From: an uncultured bacterium
GTDB lineage: Bacteria; CSSED10-310; CALFER01
DNA: 42,278 nt
NCBI GenBank assembly: GCA_937951895.1
Contig: CALFER010000019.1
Coordinates: 1-42,278 of the forward strand
Direction of reading: 5' to 3'
Part shown: in pieces, positions 16,787 through 24,844 of the stretch
How positions within the stretch are numbered: the stretch's first letter is position 1
Layout: the number at the start of each line of letters is the position of its first letter
Made by a program: the position numbers and the translations under genes
Notes under the pieces: generated by a model
The model's database searches: none
What the model was told of the DNA's origin: nothing
The model's input: only the letters and a program-made list of their open reading frames with translations

Positions 16787-18520
16787 TTGGCTGTAAGTGC
16801 TCTACCGAAGACAACTTGGATTCATGATCCGCCGCCGCAAGTCGAAAGTCAACGAATCGCACGGGAACTAGAGATTCCGTTCTGCCTGGCAGCGATTTTA
16901 TGTCGACGAGGATTTAGCACGCCGGAATCTGCCTACTCATTTCTGAACCCCTCACTCGATCAACTGCACGATCCCTTCATTTTCAAAGGGATGGAAAAAG
17001 CTGTATCACGGATCACCCAGGCGCTCTGCCAGCAGCAAAAAATCCTGATTTGCGGCGACTATGATGTTGATGGAATCACGTCCGTAGCCCTACTGAAAAA
17101 GGTCTTATCGTCTGTTGGTGTCGATGTTTTCACTCACGTACCCAACCGCCTATCGGATGGGTACGGATTTCACTATACCGCTGTTGATAGCGCACTGGAG
17201 TCCGGAGCAGCATTACTGATTACGGTCGATTGCGGCATTACATCCCGTGAAGCGGTTGATTACGCAAATGAACATCATCTGGATGTCATTATTACCGATC
17301 ATCATGAACCCAATGGGCCTCTGCCGAATGCCTATGCGATCATCAATCCGAAATGCCCGGATTCCCAGTACCCCGATCCGGTATTGGCCGGAGTCGGAGT
17401 GGCATTTAAGCTCGCGCAGGCCCTGATTCAGAAAGGCTTGCTCGACTATCCCCTCCACCCGCTTCTCGAACTGACCGCCCTCGGAACCGTCGCTGATGTC
17501 GCTCAGTTAACGGGGGAAAATCGCGTGCTTGTGCATTACGGTCTCGAAGCAATCGCCAATACGTCTCAGCCCGGACTCAAAGCCCTGATGAAAGTTGCCA
17601 ATGTTCCGTATGGCCGACGTCTTGACGCGATCGCAATCGGATATCAGCTCGGACCACGGATCAATGCCGTGGGGCGACTTGGAACTCCGGATCATGCATT
17701 GAATCTGCTGCTGACTTCCTCACACGACCATGCAACTCAACTTGCAGGCGAGCTACACCGATTCAATCAGAAACGACAGGCCATCGAAGAATCAATCATC
17801 AAGCTTGTCGATCAGTCGATCCAGCAGATGGATAACGAGACAAATCCATTTATCATCATTTCCGGAGAAGATTGGCATGAGGGTGTCATCGGGATTGTTG
17901 CATCGAAAATCACCGATAAACACCACCGACCGTGCTGCGTCATCTCCGTCAAGGACGGAGTCGGCAAGGGGAGTGGCAGGAGCATCTCTTCATTCAGCCT
18001 CTTCGATTGCCTGAATGAGGTTCAGGATTGTCTCCTGGAATTCGGTGGTCATCAGATTGCTGCAGGTTTTAGGATTCGAGCGGAAAAGGTGGCAGAATTC
18101 AAAGACAGATGCAATGCTATTGCGCGAGCAAAGCTGCGGGATTCTGATCTCGTTCCCAAAATCACCGTGGATTCGGACATCTGCCTGGATGAATTGACAT
18201 TCACCACCATTCGACAGCTCGAGAAACTGGCGCCCTACGGACTTGGAAACCCTCGACCGCGATTCCGGATTCGGAGCATCATGAACCGATATCCTCCCCG
18301 TACAGTGGGTTCAGAGGGCGCTCATCTGAAAATGGTCGTCACAGACGGACATCGGGTAATCGACGGAATAGCTTTTGGCTTCGGACCTGCCGGTGTTCTT
18401 CTTCAGAGCGCACCATCCTTCGATATCGTTGCGACACCCGAGATCAACAACTGGAATGGACGTGAGATACTCCAAATCCAAATCCACGATTTTTGTATCA
18501 ATACACAACCCGTCATCTGA
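16787..18520 (+). CDS. recJ: Single-strand-specific 5'-3' exonuclease RecJ
   Basis: RecJ degrades single-stranded DNA 5' to 3' in recombination and mismatch repair. The N-terminal DHH phosphoesterase domain has ILICGDYDVDGITSVALLKK, LITVDCGITS and the DHH motif in VIITDHHEPNGPLP, giving the metal-binding aspartates and histidines. The C-terminal DHHA1 domain has LEFGGHQIAAGFRI, followed by an OB-like end. At about 577 residues it has the usual family length. The start is a TTG: 16787 fits the predicted transcription start near 16768 and a GGGGA site, while 16769 would add six residues on an essentially leaderless message. Its own promoter separates it from the glycosyltransferases around it. 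Confidence 0.94.
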   Translation: MAVSALPKTTWIHDPPPQVESQRIARELEIPFCLAAILCRRGFSTPESAYSFLNPSLDQLHDPFIFKGMEKAVSRITQALCQQQKILICGDYDVDGITSVALLKKVLSSVGVDVFTHVPNRLSDGYGFHYTAVDSALESGAALLITVDCGITSREAVDYANEHHLDVIITDHHEPNGPLPNAYAIINPKCPDSQYPDPVLAGVGVAFKLAQALIQKGLLDYPLHPLLELTALGTVADVAQLTGENRVLVHYGLEAIANTSQPGLKALMKVANVPYGRRLDAIAIGYQLGPRINAVGRLGTPDHALNLLLTSSHDHATQLAGELHRFNQKRQAIEESIIKLVDQSIQQMDNETNPFIIISGEDWHEGVIGIVASKITDKHHRPCCVISVKDGVGKGSGRSISSFSLFDCLNEVQDCLLEFGGHQIAAGFRIRAEKVAEFKDRCNAIARAKLRDSDLVPKITVDSDICLDELTFTTIRQLEKLAPYGLGNPRPRFRIRSIMNRYPPRTVGSEGAHLKMVVTDGHRVIDGIAFGFGPAGVLLQSAPSFDIVATPEINNWNGREILQIQIHDFCINTQPVI

Positions 18521-18536
18521 GATAGCCCAAACGGTT

Positions 18537-19853
18537 GTGACTCCCCTTCGCTGTTACTCCGCTTTATCCTGGACAGCGCTTCTCCTGTCAATCGTCGTTC
18601 ATCTCTCGTTTCTAGTCTCCCTGTTCTCTGAACCTTGGGTACTTCAACACAATATCAATCTGAGCGGATCTCGAAGCCATCCGATCGAACAGCCTGCACA
18701 TCAAGGTTTCTGGGATCCGTTTTTCCATGACACGGATCGAGTCCCGCGCGGTCTGGATTTCTTCTCAATCTACCAGGCAGGGTACAATTTCAGGCACGGG
18801 ATGTCTGTCTATTACGGAGTGCGAGAACATCGCTATGGATCGGAACACCTCGTTGTGCCTTATTTCTCCGGATTCCGATACCTGCCTTATTACGCTGTTT
18901 TGTATGGTGGCCTGCTCTCGATGGCTGCCCCATGGACGGCCTACTGGCTTTGGGTTGTCTTCGTGGAAATCCTTCTGATCTTCAATCTGCACGCGATCCG
19001 CATACTGTTTATCGATGAAAAGCTGTTACGATTGACAAGGGCTGTGTGGTTGAGTTTTTCACCGTACTACATCGAAATGCACATCGGTCAACAGTCGATG
19101 GTTACCGTGACACTGTTAACCATGTGCGCCATCGCCCATCGAGAGTCTCGACCATACAAACGGGATTTTTTCTACGGGTTGTCCGTCCTTTGGAAACTCA
19201 ATTCAATCCTGTTCATCCCAATCTGGATCAAATTGAGGCGATTCAGGTCGATCATGGTGCTCATGCTTGTCATGGTCATTCTATCCGCTCCTTACTTTCT
19301 GGTCGTCCCCGGAAGCTTTTCTGAGTTCGCTTCATACTTCCATCACAAGTTCGTTGCCGCTGGGCCCAACAGCCAGGGATTCACTGCCCTGTTTGTTTCG
19401 ATCTGGCAAGACACAGGTCTTTCCGCCACAGACTTACCGATTGCCCTGAGCATCTGGAAGTATTTAATGATCGGTTTAGCAGTAGCGACGACATTTCTAC
19501 CGAAAAGAATCAATGTTCTGCGCGTCCTCGCGATGTGGATATGCATCTATTTCCTGACCTACCAGTACGTATGGGAACATCATTATGTCATGATGCTTCC
19601 CGTCTACACGATGCTCGTGGCGAGTTCCGGGCGGGTGCGATGGTTGATCCCCGCACTGTTCCACATCGCCCCGACGCCTTATTTCTTCTTCAACGATCCC
19701 ACGCGATCGATGCCACAGGAAACCTGGAGTGTGTTTCAGGATTTATTGTACTACGGATTCCGAACCGCCCCCGTTGCGATTATTTTCTTCACTCTCGTAT
19801 GGTCCGAATTCCGCTTTCCTGAACCGGATCATAAGATCAGCGATCCCGAGTGA
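18537..19853 (+). CDS. GT87-like (DUF2029) integral membrane glycosyltransferase
   Basis: A membrane protein of about 438 residues with some ten hydrophobic helices, in the style of polyprenyl-phosphate-mannose-dependent GT87/DUF2029 enzymes. Landmarks are the first loop with an acidic RGLDFFSIYQAGYNFRHG, then RYLPYYAVLYGG, then HIGQQSMVTVTLL (the family often has a G-Q-x-N/S turn there), and WKLNSILFIPIWIKLRR. Such enzymes add a sugar from a lipid-phosphate donor on the periplasmic side. I use GTG 18537, 16 bp after recJ and just before the first helix; an ATG at 18456 would overlap recJ by 65 bp. The convergent Dpm1-like gene, which could make its donor, overlaps the 3' end by 17 bp (19837-19853). 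Confidence 0.72.
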   Translation: MTPLRCYSALSWTALLLSIVVHLSFLVSLFSEPWVLQHNINLSGSRSHPIEQPAHQGFWDPFFHDTDRVPRGLDFFSIYQAGYNFRHGMSVYYGVREHRYGSEHLVVPYFSGFRYLPYYAVLYGGLLSMAAPWTAYWLWVVFVEILLIFNLHAIRILFIDEKLLRLTRAVWLSFSPYYIEMHIGQQSMVTVTLLTMCAIAHRESRPYKRDFFYGLSVLWKLNSILFIPIWIKLRRFRSIMVLMLVMVILSAPYFLVVPGSFSEFASYFHHKFVAAGPNSQGFTALFVSIWQDTGLSATDLPIALSIWKYLMIGLAVATTFLPKRINVLRVLAMWICIYFLTYQYVWEHHYVMMLPVYTMLVASSGRVRWLIPALFHIAPTPYFFFNDPTRSMPQETWSVFQDLLYYGFRTAPVAIIFFTLVWSEFRFPEPDHKISDPE

Positions 19854-20556
19854 TGTGTTTTCCTCTCATCCTGAGCTTTGCGACGTTCCAGACTCCCTCC
19901 CAGAGAATCTTCATGGTCAATGTACTCTGCCCACGCTCACGATCCGGAAATTCGATCGGAATCTCGGATATCGAGACCTGCTTCTGAATCAATCTGTATA
20001 GAACATCCGAAAGTATTGCCGGCCCCCATGTATCCAGATTCCTGACTCCGATCGCTTCGAGCGCGGATGCACGATAGGCGCGAAAGCCGGATGTACAGTC
20101 CTGAACGTGCGTACCGAACATCCATTTCTGATATTGATTCGCCAGACGACTGATCAGCCTCCGGAAAACTCCGGGTCTGAGATCCTTTCCACCATGCATG
20201 TATCGAGAACCGATCACGACCTCGCTCCGGTCCAAGGCATCAATCAACGCGCTCAAGTATTTGGGTTGATGTGAAAAATCAGCGTCCATCTCAACGATGT
20301 AATCCGCTTCGTGATCAAGCCCCCATATATAGCCGGCAATCCCGGCCCACCCCCGTCCCCGGGGACCGTCTCGGTGCAGCACAGTCAAATTCGGGAATTC
20401 GTCCCTCAATGCCTCGGCAATCCGCCCTGTCCCATCCGGAGACCGATCATCCACAACAAGGAGATGGACAAAAGGAACCTGGATAAAAATCTCGCGGATC
20501 AAGGCCTCGATGTTAGATGCCTCATTCCATGTCGGAGTAAATACCAGTGTTTTCAT
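19837..20556 (-). CDS. Polyprenyl-phosphate mannosyltransferase-like GT2 (Dpm1-like)
   Basis: A 239-residue GT2 enzyme that would transfer a hexose, typically mannose, from the nucleotide sugar to polyprenyl phosphate at the inner-membrane surface. Visible motifs are LVFTPTWNEASNIEAL, LLVVDDRSPDGTGRIAEAL, the metal-binding EMDADFSHQPKYLSAL, VIGSRYMHGG and QDCTSGFRAYRASALE, all in the family order. No C-terminal membrane helices are present, so it is the short soluble or peripheral type. Two membrane glycosyltransferases nearby (11571-13328 and 18537-19853) could use its product. It lies 45 bp after accB, in the position where accC is often found. Whether the sugar is mannose or glucose cannot be read. 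Confidence 0.87.
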   Translation of the reverse strand: MKTLVFTPTWNEASNIEALIREIFIQVPFVHLLVVDDRSPDGTGRIAEALRDEFPNLTVLHRDGPRGRGWAGIAGYIWGLDHEADYIVEMDADFSHQPKYLSALIDALDRSEVVIGSRYMHGGKDLRPGVFRRLISRLANQYQKWMFGTHVQDCTSGFRAYRASALEAIGVRNLDTWGPAILSDVLYRLIQKQVSISEIPIEFPDRERGQSTLTMKILWEGVWNVAKLRMRGKHITRDR

Positions 20557-20601
20557 GCGTCGATCGGGAGTTCGACGAACACGCGGTCCATACGAGGTCG
20601 G

Positions 20602-21057
20602 CTAGAGTGGTCTGACTTCAAAGAGCGGTTGACCGAATTCGACGGCAGTCGCGTTTTCAGCAAGAACTCTCACGATGACGCATGGAAATTCCGCCGGCAA
20701 TTCGTTGAGCAACTTCATCGCTTCGATAATGGCGAGAACCTGTGATTTTTCCACAGTATCCCCTTCCTTGACAAACGGAGCGGCTGCAGGGGATGGTGCG
20801 CGGTAGAAAGTGCCGACCAGAGGAGCCGTGATCAACCGATGATTGTCCGGGATTTTCTGAGGTTCCTGAACGATCGGATCTTCGACGGAATGTTCCTCCG
20901 GTGCGATCGTCGGTACCATCTGTATCAACTCACCGGTTGCCCTGGCCTGCTTTGCCATGTTGATCGATACTCTAAACGATTCTTCTTCCCACTCGAAGTT
21001 CTGAACACCTTCTTTTTTAACCAGACTGATCAGTTTTTTAATGAGCTGCAGATCCAT
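20602..21057 (-). CDS. accB: Biotin carboxyl carrier protein of acetyl-CoA carboxylase
   Basis: The start ATG 21057 is behind AAGGAGAAACGG and gives the family opening MDLQLIKKLISLVKKEGVQN. The biotinyl domain at residues 75-150 has the modification site EAMKLLNE with K115, and the usual thumb segment APLVGTFYRAPSPAAAPFV. It carries biotin between biotin carboxylase and carboxyltransferase in fatty-acid synthesis. The gene is 10 bp after efp in a conserved aroQ-M24-efp-accB order, but accC does not follow; a Dpm1-like gene takes its place. The carboxylase subunit must therefore be encoded elsewhere. Confidence 0.95.
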   Translation of the reverse strand: MDLQLIKKLISLVKKEGVQNFEWEEESFRVSINMAKQARATGELIQMVPTIAPEEHSVEDPIVQEPQKIPDNHRLITAPLVGTFYRAPSPAAAPFVKEGDTVEKSQVLAIIEAMKLLNELPAEFPCVIVRVLAENATAVEFGQPLFEVRPL

Positions 21058-21067
21058 CCGTTTCTCC

Positions 21068-21631
21068 TTAGATTCGAACCCGTTCAAGATAGCTTCCCGT
21101 TCGAGTGTCGATTCGGATCACTTCGCCCTCTTCGATGAACAACGGCACATGAACGATCGCACCGGTTTCAAGTACGACCGGTTTTGTCGCCCCCTGGGCA
21201 GTGTCACCCTTGATTCCCGGTTCTGCCTGCACAATTTTAAGATCCACCTTGGCAGGAATTTCGATCGAAATTGCTTCACCCCGATAAAACAGAACGGATG
21301 CCGCTCCATTCTCCTTCAGAAACTTCCGACTATCGCCAAGCTGTTCTTCTGTCAAGGGTTTCTGATCATAAGTTTCGTTGTCCATGAAATAGAACAAATC
21401 ACCCTCACGATACAGATACTGCATCTCTCTTTCTTCTATATCGGGCCGTCCGACCTTATCACCTGAACGGAAATTGACTTCAAGATTGTTACCGGTTTTC
21501 AGGTTTTTCAGTTTGGTCTTTACAAACGCGACACCTTTCCCCGGCTTGACATGTTGGCACTCGATAATGAGATATGGATTTCCCTCGTATTCGATCTTTA
21601 GCCCATTGCGAAACTCGGATGTATCAAACAT
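21068..21631 (-). CDS. efp: Translation elongation factor P
   Basis: A 187-residue protein with the three beta-barrel domains of EF-P, which relieves ribosome stalling at polyproline. The loop inserted near the P-site tRNA reads HVKPGKGVAFVKTKLKNLKTG; its tip lysine is K32, equivalent to the modified K34 of E. coli. The C-terminal OB domains are intact (LETGAIVHVPLFIEEGEVIR). No modifying enzyme (EpmA, EpmB or a rhamnosyltransferase) is encoded in the window. ATG 21631 follows AGGAGG. It is downstream of the M24 peptidase by 23 bp and upstream of accB by 10 bp. Confidence 0.97.
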   Translation of the reverse strand: MFDTSEFRNGLKIEYEGNPYLIIECQHVKPGKGVAFVKTKLKNLKTGNNLEVNFRSGDKVGRPDIEEREMQYLYREGDLFYFMDNETYDQKPLTEEQLGDSRKFLKENGAASVLFYRGEAISIEIPAKVDLKIVQAEPGIKGDTAQGATKPVVLETGAIVHVPLFIEEGEVIRIDTRTGSYLERVRI

Positions 21632-21654
21632 ACAACGCCTCCTGTTTATTCTTT

Positions 21655-22737
21655 TCAGTCATGCGATGGCAGCCGAACGAGCGGTTCAAGGCCAAAACGA
21701 TTGACACGAACAGGCATCTCGAAACGAGCTCCACCCCAACCCGGAATATATACACCTGGTTCCAGACAAAAAACCATACCCTCCCGAAGTTTTTTATTCG
21801 AGTTAGAATGGATGAATGGCGATTCATGAACTTCGATTCCAATACCATGCCCTGGCGGGGTTATGTAAGCATCTCGACCGACTCGCTGGTCAGTTTCCGT
21901 ATGGATCCATGCTCCAAGATCTCCAATGGAATCCCCGGTCCGGAATCGTGAAATCGCTCCCGTCAATACACTCCAGACACTGCGGATCACTCTGCGCTTC
22001 AACACCGATGGACGACCGATCGTAAAAGTAAGAGCAATATCCGAACAGTAATTTTGATGTATCAAACCATAATCGATGATAATGAAAGCCCCGCGACCGA
22101 TTTTATCATCCCCTGCCTGAGCGTGAGGCATAGCTGAATTCGCTCCGGAACAAACGATTGGGTTGAAAGCTGGGATGCACTTCAGAGAAGCTGTCCGTTG
22201 AATCAGTCGATCAACAAGCCATTTCTCGGTATTCGTTTCACGTGCGTCAGCCACGAGGCTTTCAATCAATCGAAATGTCATATCTGCGCACCTTGCGAGT
22301 GCTTTGGTCTCACCTCTGCTTTTGATCTCCCGGGTTGCGGACGTCAGCGCCGGTTTTGGAATCATCCGAACGAGATGTCCTGCCTGCTCCAGAAATCCAA
22401 ACAACTGAACATTCATATCAACCGGGTCGAATCCGCAGCGAGTAAATGGCAGTTGATCGAGCCATTCCTGTAAGCTGTCTTCCAACAAACCGGAAAACGG
22501 AAACAACTCAATCTCACGGAAGTTCCTGCGGCGAGCAAACTCATATTCAGTAGCATGCACCAGATGTACGATCCGCCTGGATGTCACCAGTAATGCGGAA
22601 TACTGGACGGATTGCCCGGTAAAATATGTGATGTCCGCACGTTTCAGAAGCAGCGCGGCGTCAATTTCATCCCGGTGGAATGCTTGTCTGAAATGTTCGA
22701 TCCTGGATCGAATTTCACGCAACTGGGCCACTGACAT
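21655..22737 (-). CDS. M24 family aminopeptidase/Xaa-Pro dipeptidase
   Basis: A 360-residue metallopeptidase that removes N-terminal residues or splits X-Pro dipeptides. The N-terminal creatinase-like domain (residues 1-130) is followed by the pita-bread catalytic domain with all five metal ligands: D222 (IIDYG), D233 (CSDIALT), H297 (PGHGIGIEVHE), E326 (CLEPGVY) and E340 (ARFEMPV). The usual D-x-T-R-T after the second Asp reads DIALT, so the Arg is absent; this position affects specificity rather than metal binding. The start ATG 22737 overlaps the aroQ end by 23 bp, which implies translational coupling; its ribosome site is weak. The neighbours efp and aroQ match the conserved order seen in many Firmicutes. 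Confidence 0.9.
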   Translation of the reverse strand: MSVAQLREIRSRIEHFRQAFHRDEIDAALLLKRADITYFTGQSVQYSALLVTSRRIVHLVHATEYEFARRRNFREIELFPFSGLLEDSLQEWLDQLPFTRCGFDPVDMNVQLFGFLEQAGHLVRMIPKPALTSATREIKSRGETKALARCADMTFRLIESLVADARETNTEKWLVDRLIQRTASLKCIPAFNPIVCSGANSAMPHAQAGDDKIGRGAFIIIDYGLIHQNYCSDIALTFTIGRPSVLKRRVIRSVWSVLTGAISRFRTGDSIGDLGAWIHTETDQRVGRDAYITPPGHGIGIEVHESPFIHSNSNKKLREGMVFCLEPGVYIPGWGGARFEMPVRVNRFGLEPLVRLPSHD

Positions 22738-23170
22738 TTTTTTTCAGATGATCGACGAGGGCATGAATCCCCAACACATAACTCATTGATTTAAACCCGC
22801 AGATCTGCCCTATACAGACGTCGCATGTCAGAGTCCGCTGGCGGAAAGTTTCACGCGCGTGGATATTCGACAGATGAACTTCCACGACCGGAAGTCGGGA
22901 CGCAAGGATCGCATCACGCAGAGCGATGGATGAGTAACCGAACCCGGCAGGATTCAACACGATTCCGTCGAATTGTGTCGATGCTGTCTGAATCCAATCG
23001 ATCAAATCCTGTTCGCGGTTGCTCTGATGGCATTCGATCTCTGTTCCAGCCAGATTGGCTTCTTCGCGTATTTGTGCATCCAGATCTTCCAATGTGCTGG
23101 ATCCGTAATAGCCGTACTCACGTTTCCCGAGATGATTCAGATTGGGTCCATGCAGCACCAGAAGTCGCAT
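22715..23170 (-). CDS. aroQ: Type II 3-dehydroquinate dehydratase (AroQ) with a changed catalytic His
   Basis: A 151-residue flavodoxin-fold protein; ATG 23170 gives MRLLVLHGPNLNHLGKRE. R17 and the Tyr near position 22 (REYGYYG) match the catalytic Arg and Tyr of type II dehydroquinases. The substrate-binding segments are present (QSNREQDLIDWI, VEVHLSNIHARETFR and GQICGFKSMSY). The second catalytic residue differs: families have N-P-x-x-x-x-H-x-S, but here the segment is NPAGFGYSSIALRDAI with Y79 in the His place (codon TAC; CAC would restore His). The expected reaction is dehydration of 3-dehydroquinate in the shikimate pathway, but activity is uncertain. The gene starts 2 bp after the TPR gene and overlaps the M24 peptidase. 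Confidence 0.88.
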   Translation of the reverse strand: MRLLVLHGPNLNHLGKREYGYYGSSTLEDLDAQIREEANLAGTEIECHQSNREQDLIDWIQTASTQFDGIVLNPAGFGYSSIALRDAILASRLPVVEVHLSNIHARETFRQRTLTCDVCIGQICGFKSMSYVLGIHALVDHLKKNVSGPVA

Positions 23171-23172
23171 AA

Positions 23173-23919
23173 TTATACATCCACTCCAGCGGAGCGATTT
23201 TTCCGCACTTCGCGAATTGCGTCGAGCCAAAGCTGGAGATAATCCTGAGTGAACCTCAGTTTGTCGATTTCATTCTTATGCTGCGCGCTTGAAGAAATCT
23301 CCAGATCGTCTTGAGATTCTTCCGAAATTCCCTCCTGCTCGATCCATGCAGCGTACGCCATAGTGAAACCGTTCTTGGCGATTTCATTGTCAGGATTCTG
23401 TTCGAGATAATCCTTGAAGAGGCCGACTGCTTCTTCAAACTTCTGGCCACGAAGTAACTCGACAGCTTTCTCAAGAAGATCCGAGTTTTCCGCTAAAGCC
23501 TCATCAGGCAGATGAGTCTGAGCGTTTTCAGTCGGCGCCGCAATTGATTCCAATGTCGAGATTCCCTGTTCGAGAGCCTCCAGAACAGGGGCGTCGTCGG
23601 CATCACCCATGGGTATCTCGTTGAGCAGTTTTCTGGCAACGAGATTATCCGGGTTTTTTTGCAGTACGGATTCGGCCAGTGTGCGAACTTCCACAAGGTT
23701 CCGGGAATCGAGAAGGAGTTTTGCGAGAGCCAGTTTCAAGGAAGCGCTTTCCGGGTGGACCGTGAGTCCCCTTCGAAGTGTTGTAATGGCGCTCGTGGAT
23801 TCATCGAGCTTCCGATACTCTTCAGAAAGATGCATGAAGTTGCCGGGGCTGGTGTCCTTGAGCAAATCCTTTTCGAGTTTTGCGATTGTTTTCCGAATCC
23901 GTTTGGTGTCTCGCTTCAC
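23173..23919 (-). CDS. TPR-repeat protein, unknown function
   Basis: A 248-residue soluble protein with no signal peptide. It has TPR-like helix pairs at about residues 25-100 (STSAITTLRRGLTVHPESAS, LVEVRTLAESVLQKNPDNLV) and 145-200 (KFEEAVGLFKDYLEQNPDNE), separated by an acidic linker. GTG 23919 follows an AGGAG site in a leader only about 23 bases long, set by the composite promoter at 23949-23978. It heads the operon aroQ-M24-efp-accB-dpm1. Partner unknown. Confidence 0.78.
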   Translation of the reverse strand: MKRDTKRIRKTIAKLEKDLLKDTSPGNFMHLSEEYRKLDESTSAITTLRRGLTVHPESASLKLALAKLLLDSRNLVEVRTLAESVLQKNPDNLVARKLLNEIPMGDADDAPVLEALEQGISTLESIAAPTENAQTHLPDEALAENSDLLEKAVELLRGQKFEEAVGLFKDYLEQNPDNEIAKNGFTMAYAAWIEQEGISEESQDDLEISSSAQHKNEIDKLRFTQDYLQLWLDAIREVRKNRSAGVDV

Positions 23920-23929
23920 AAGCTCTCCT

Positions 23930-23965
23930 AAAAAAAAAGGATGCCCATATTATCATGGGCATCCT
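23930..23965 (-). terminator. Rho-independent terminator of the pil-lipoprotein operon
   Basis: On the minus strand an 11-bp perfect stem (23955-23965 with 23938-23948) around a six-base loop (23949-23954) is followed by nine T residues (23938-23930). It lies 46 bp after the PKD lipoprotein stop. Confidence 0.85.
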
Positions 23966-23978
23966 CTCGATTTGTCAA
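23949..23978 (-). promoter_or_regulatory. Predicted promoter of the TPR-aroQ-efp-accB operon, embedded in the terminator
   Basis: Minus strand: consensus TTGACA (23973-23978), 18-bp spacer, GATAAT (23949-23954). The -10 hexamer is exactly the loop of the terminator hairpin; transcription would start near 23942 within the second stem arm. Confidence 0.55.
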
Positions 23979-24011
23979 CGTTACAGCTAAGTTTTCAACC
24001 GGCAGATCGAT

Positions 24012-24827
24012 CTATTCCGGGTCTCCAACTTCGACCGTCTGAACGACCGAGTCATAATCACCGTCGTCGTCTTCGACCACCAGTCGTACTGTGTAGCTTC
24101 CAGCATCATCGAAGGTGTGTCGAACTTCGCGTCCGCTGTAAGTCCGATCACCCGGGAAGTACCAGGTATGCTCGATGATTTGAGCTTGGTCACCGTTGTC
24201 AGAAGATGTCGACTTGAAAGTAATCTGTTCACCCGGTTCCGGTTCATCCGGGACCCAATAGAATGCTGCCGTGGGCACGGTTGTGTCTTTACCCGGTTTG
24301 GGAGTCGGCGTTGCCTTTCCATCATAGTAGGGGTTGTACAACCTGACGGAGTGTGAGTCATAGAAGCTCAGAGCGTTGTTGTCGTAATCGACGGTTGCTT
24401 CACCCCAGATCACGAAATTCTTGTCAACGATGCCCTTTTGAATGTACCCGGCGTAAAGGGTGATATCAGCGAGGCCCAAGCCGTTCGTGCGAACCATGTG
24501 CGTAACGGAGCCATCAGCGAATTTGAGTTCTCTTGGGCTAGCTCCTGCTCCGGAAAGCTCACGAATAGAAAGGTAGACATCCTGGTTTGCAATACCGGAT
24601 TTATCATCGAGATTCCAGAATTTGACCTGGCAATTCATGGTTGCGGTACCGTTGGCAGGAACAGTAGAAGGATTCACCGTCACATAGAGTTTCCATCCCT
24701 GCACACCGGTTCGATCCGGTCCGGTAGGATGTTTCTCGTCATCAAGATTATAATAGCATCCATATACTCCCAGCATGACGAGAATTGCGACACCACACAG
24801 AATCACAAATGGTTTTTTCGGCATCAT
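24012..24827 (-). CDS. PKD-domain lipoprotein in the pil operon
   Basis: A 271-residue predicted lipoprotein. I chose ATG 24827 because GGAGGA lies seven bases upstream; an ATG at 24824 and a TTG at 24833 are alternatives. The signal peptide ends in a lipobox-like VYGC with C24. Residues about 45-175 form a beta-rich domain of unknown type. A Thr/Pro/Lys linker (KATPTPKPGKDTT) then leads to a C-terminal PKD domain (about 190-268) with the typical WYFPGD, HTFDDAGSYTVRLVVEDDDG and a final valine-rich strand. PKD domains mediate surface or protein contacts. It is last in the pilMNOPQ operon, before the terminator, so it probably helps secretin or pilus function (inference). Confidence 0.78.
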   Translation of the reverse strand: MMPKKPFVILCGVAILVMLGVYGCYYNLDDEKHPTGPDRTGVQGWKLYVTVNPSTVPANGTATMNCQVKFWNLDDKSGIANQDVYLSIRELSGAGASPRELKFADGSVTHMVRTNGLGLADITLYAGYIQKGIVDKNFVIWGEATVDYDNNALSFYDSHSVRLYNPYYDGKATPTPKPGKDTTVPTAAFYWVPDEPEPGEQITFKSTSSDNGDQAQIIEHTWYFPGDRTYSGREVRHTFDDAGSYTVRLVVEDDDGDYDSVVQTVEVGDPE

Positions 24828-24844
24828 GTGCAATCCTCCTATTC

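Noticed and set aside
18375..18536. N-terminal extension of the GT87-like protein inside recJ
   Set aside because: Those residues are a shifted reading of the RecJ end; recJ is complete, and the membrane protein's first helix starts after GTG 18537.
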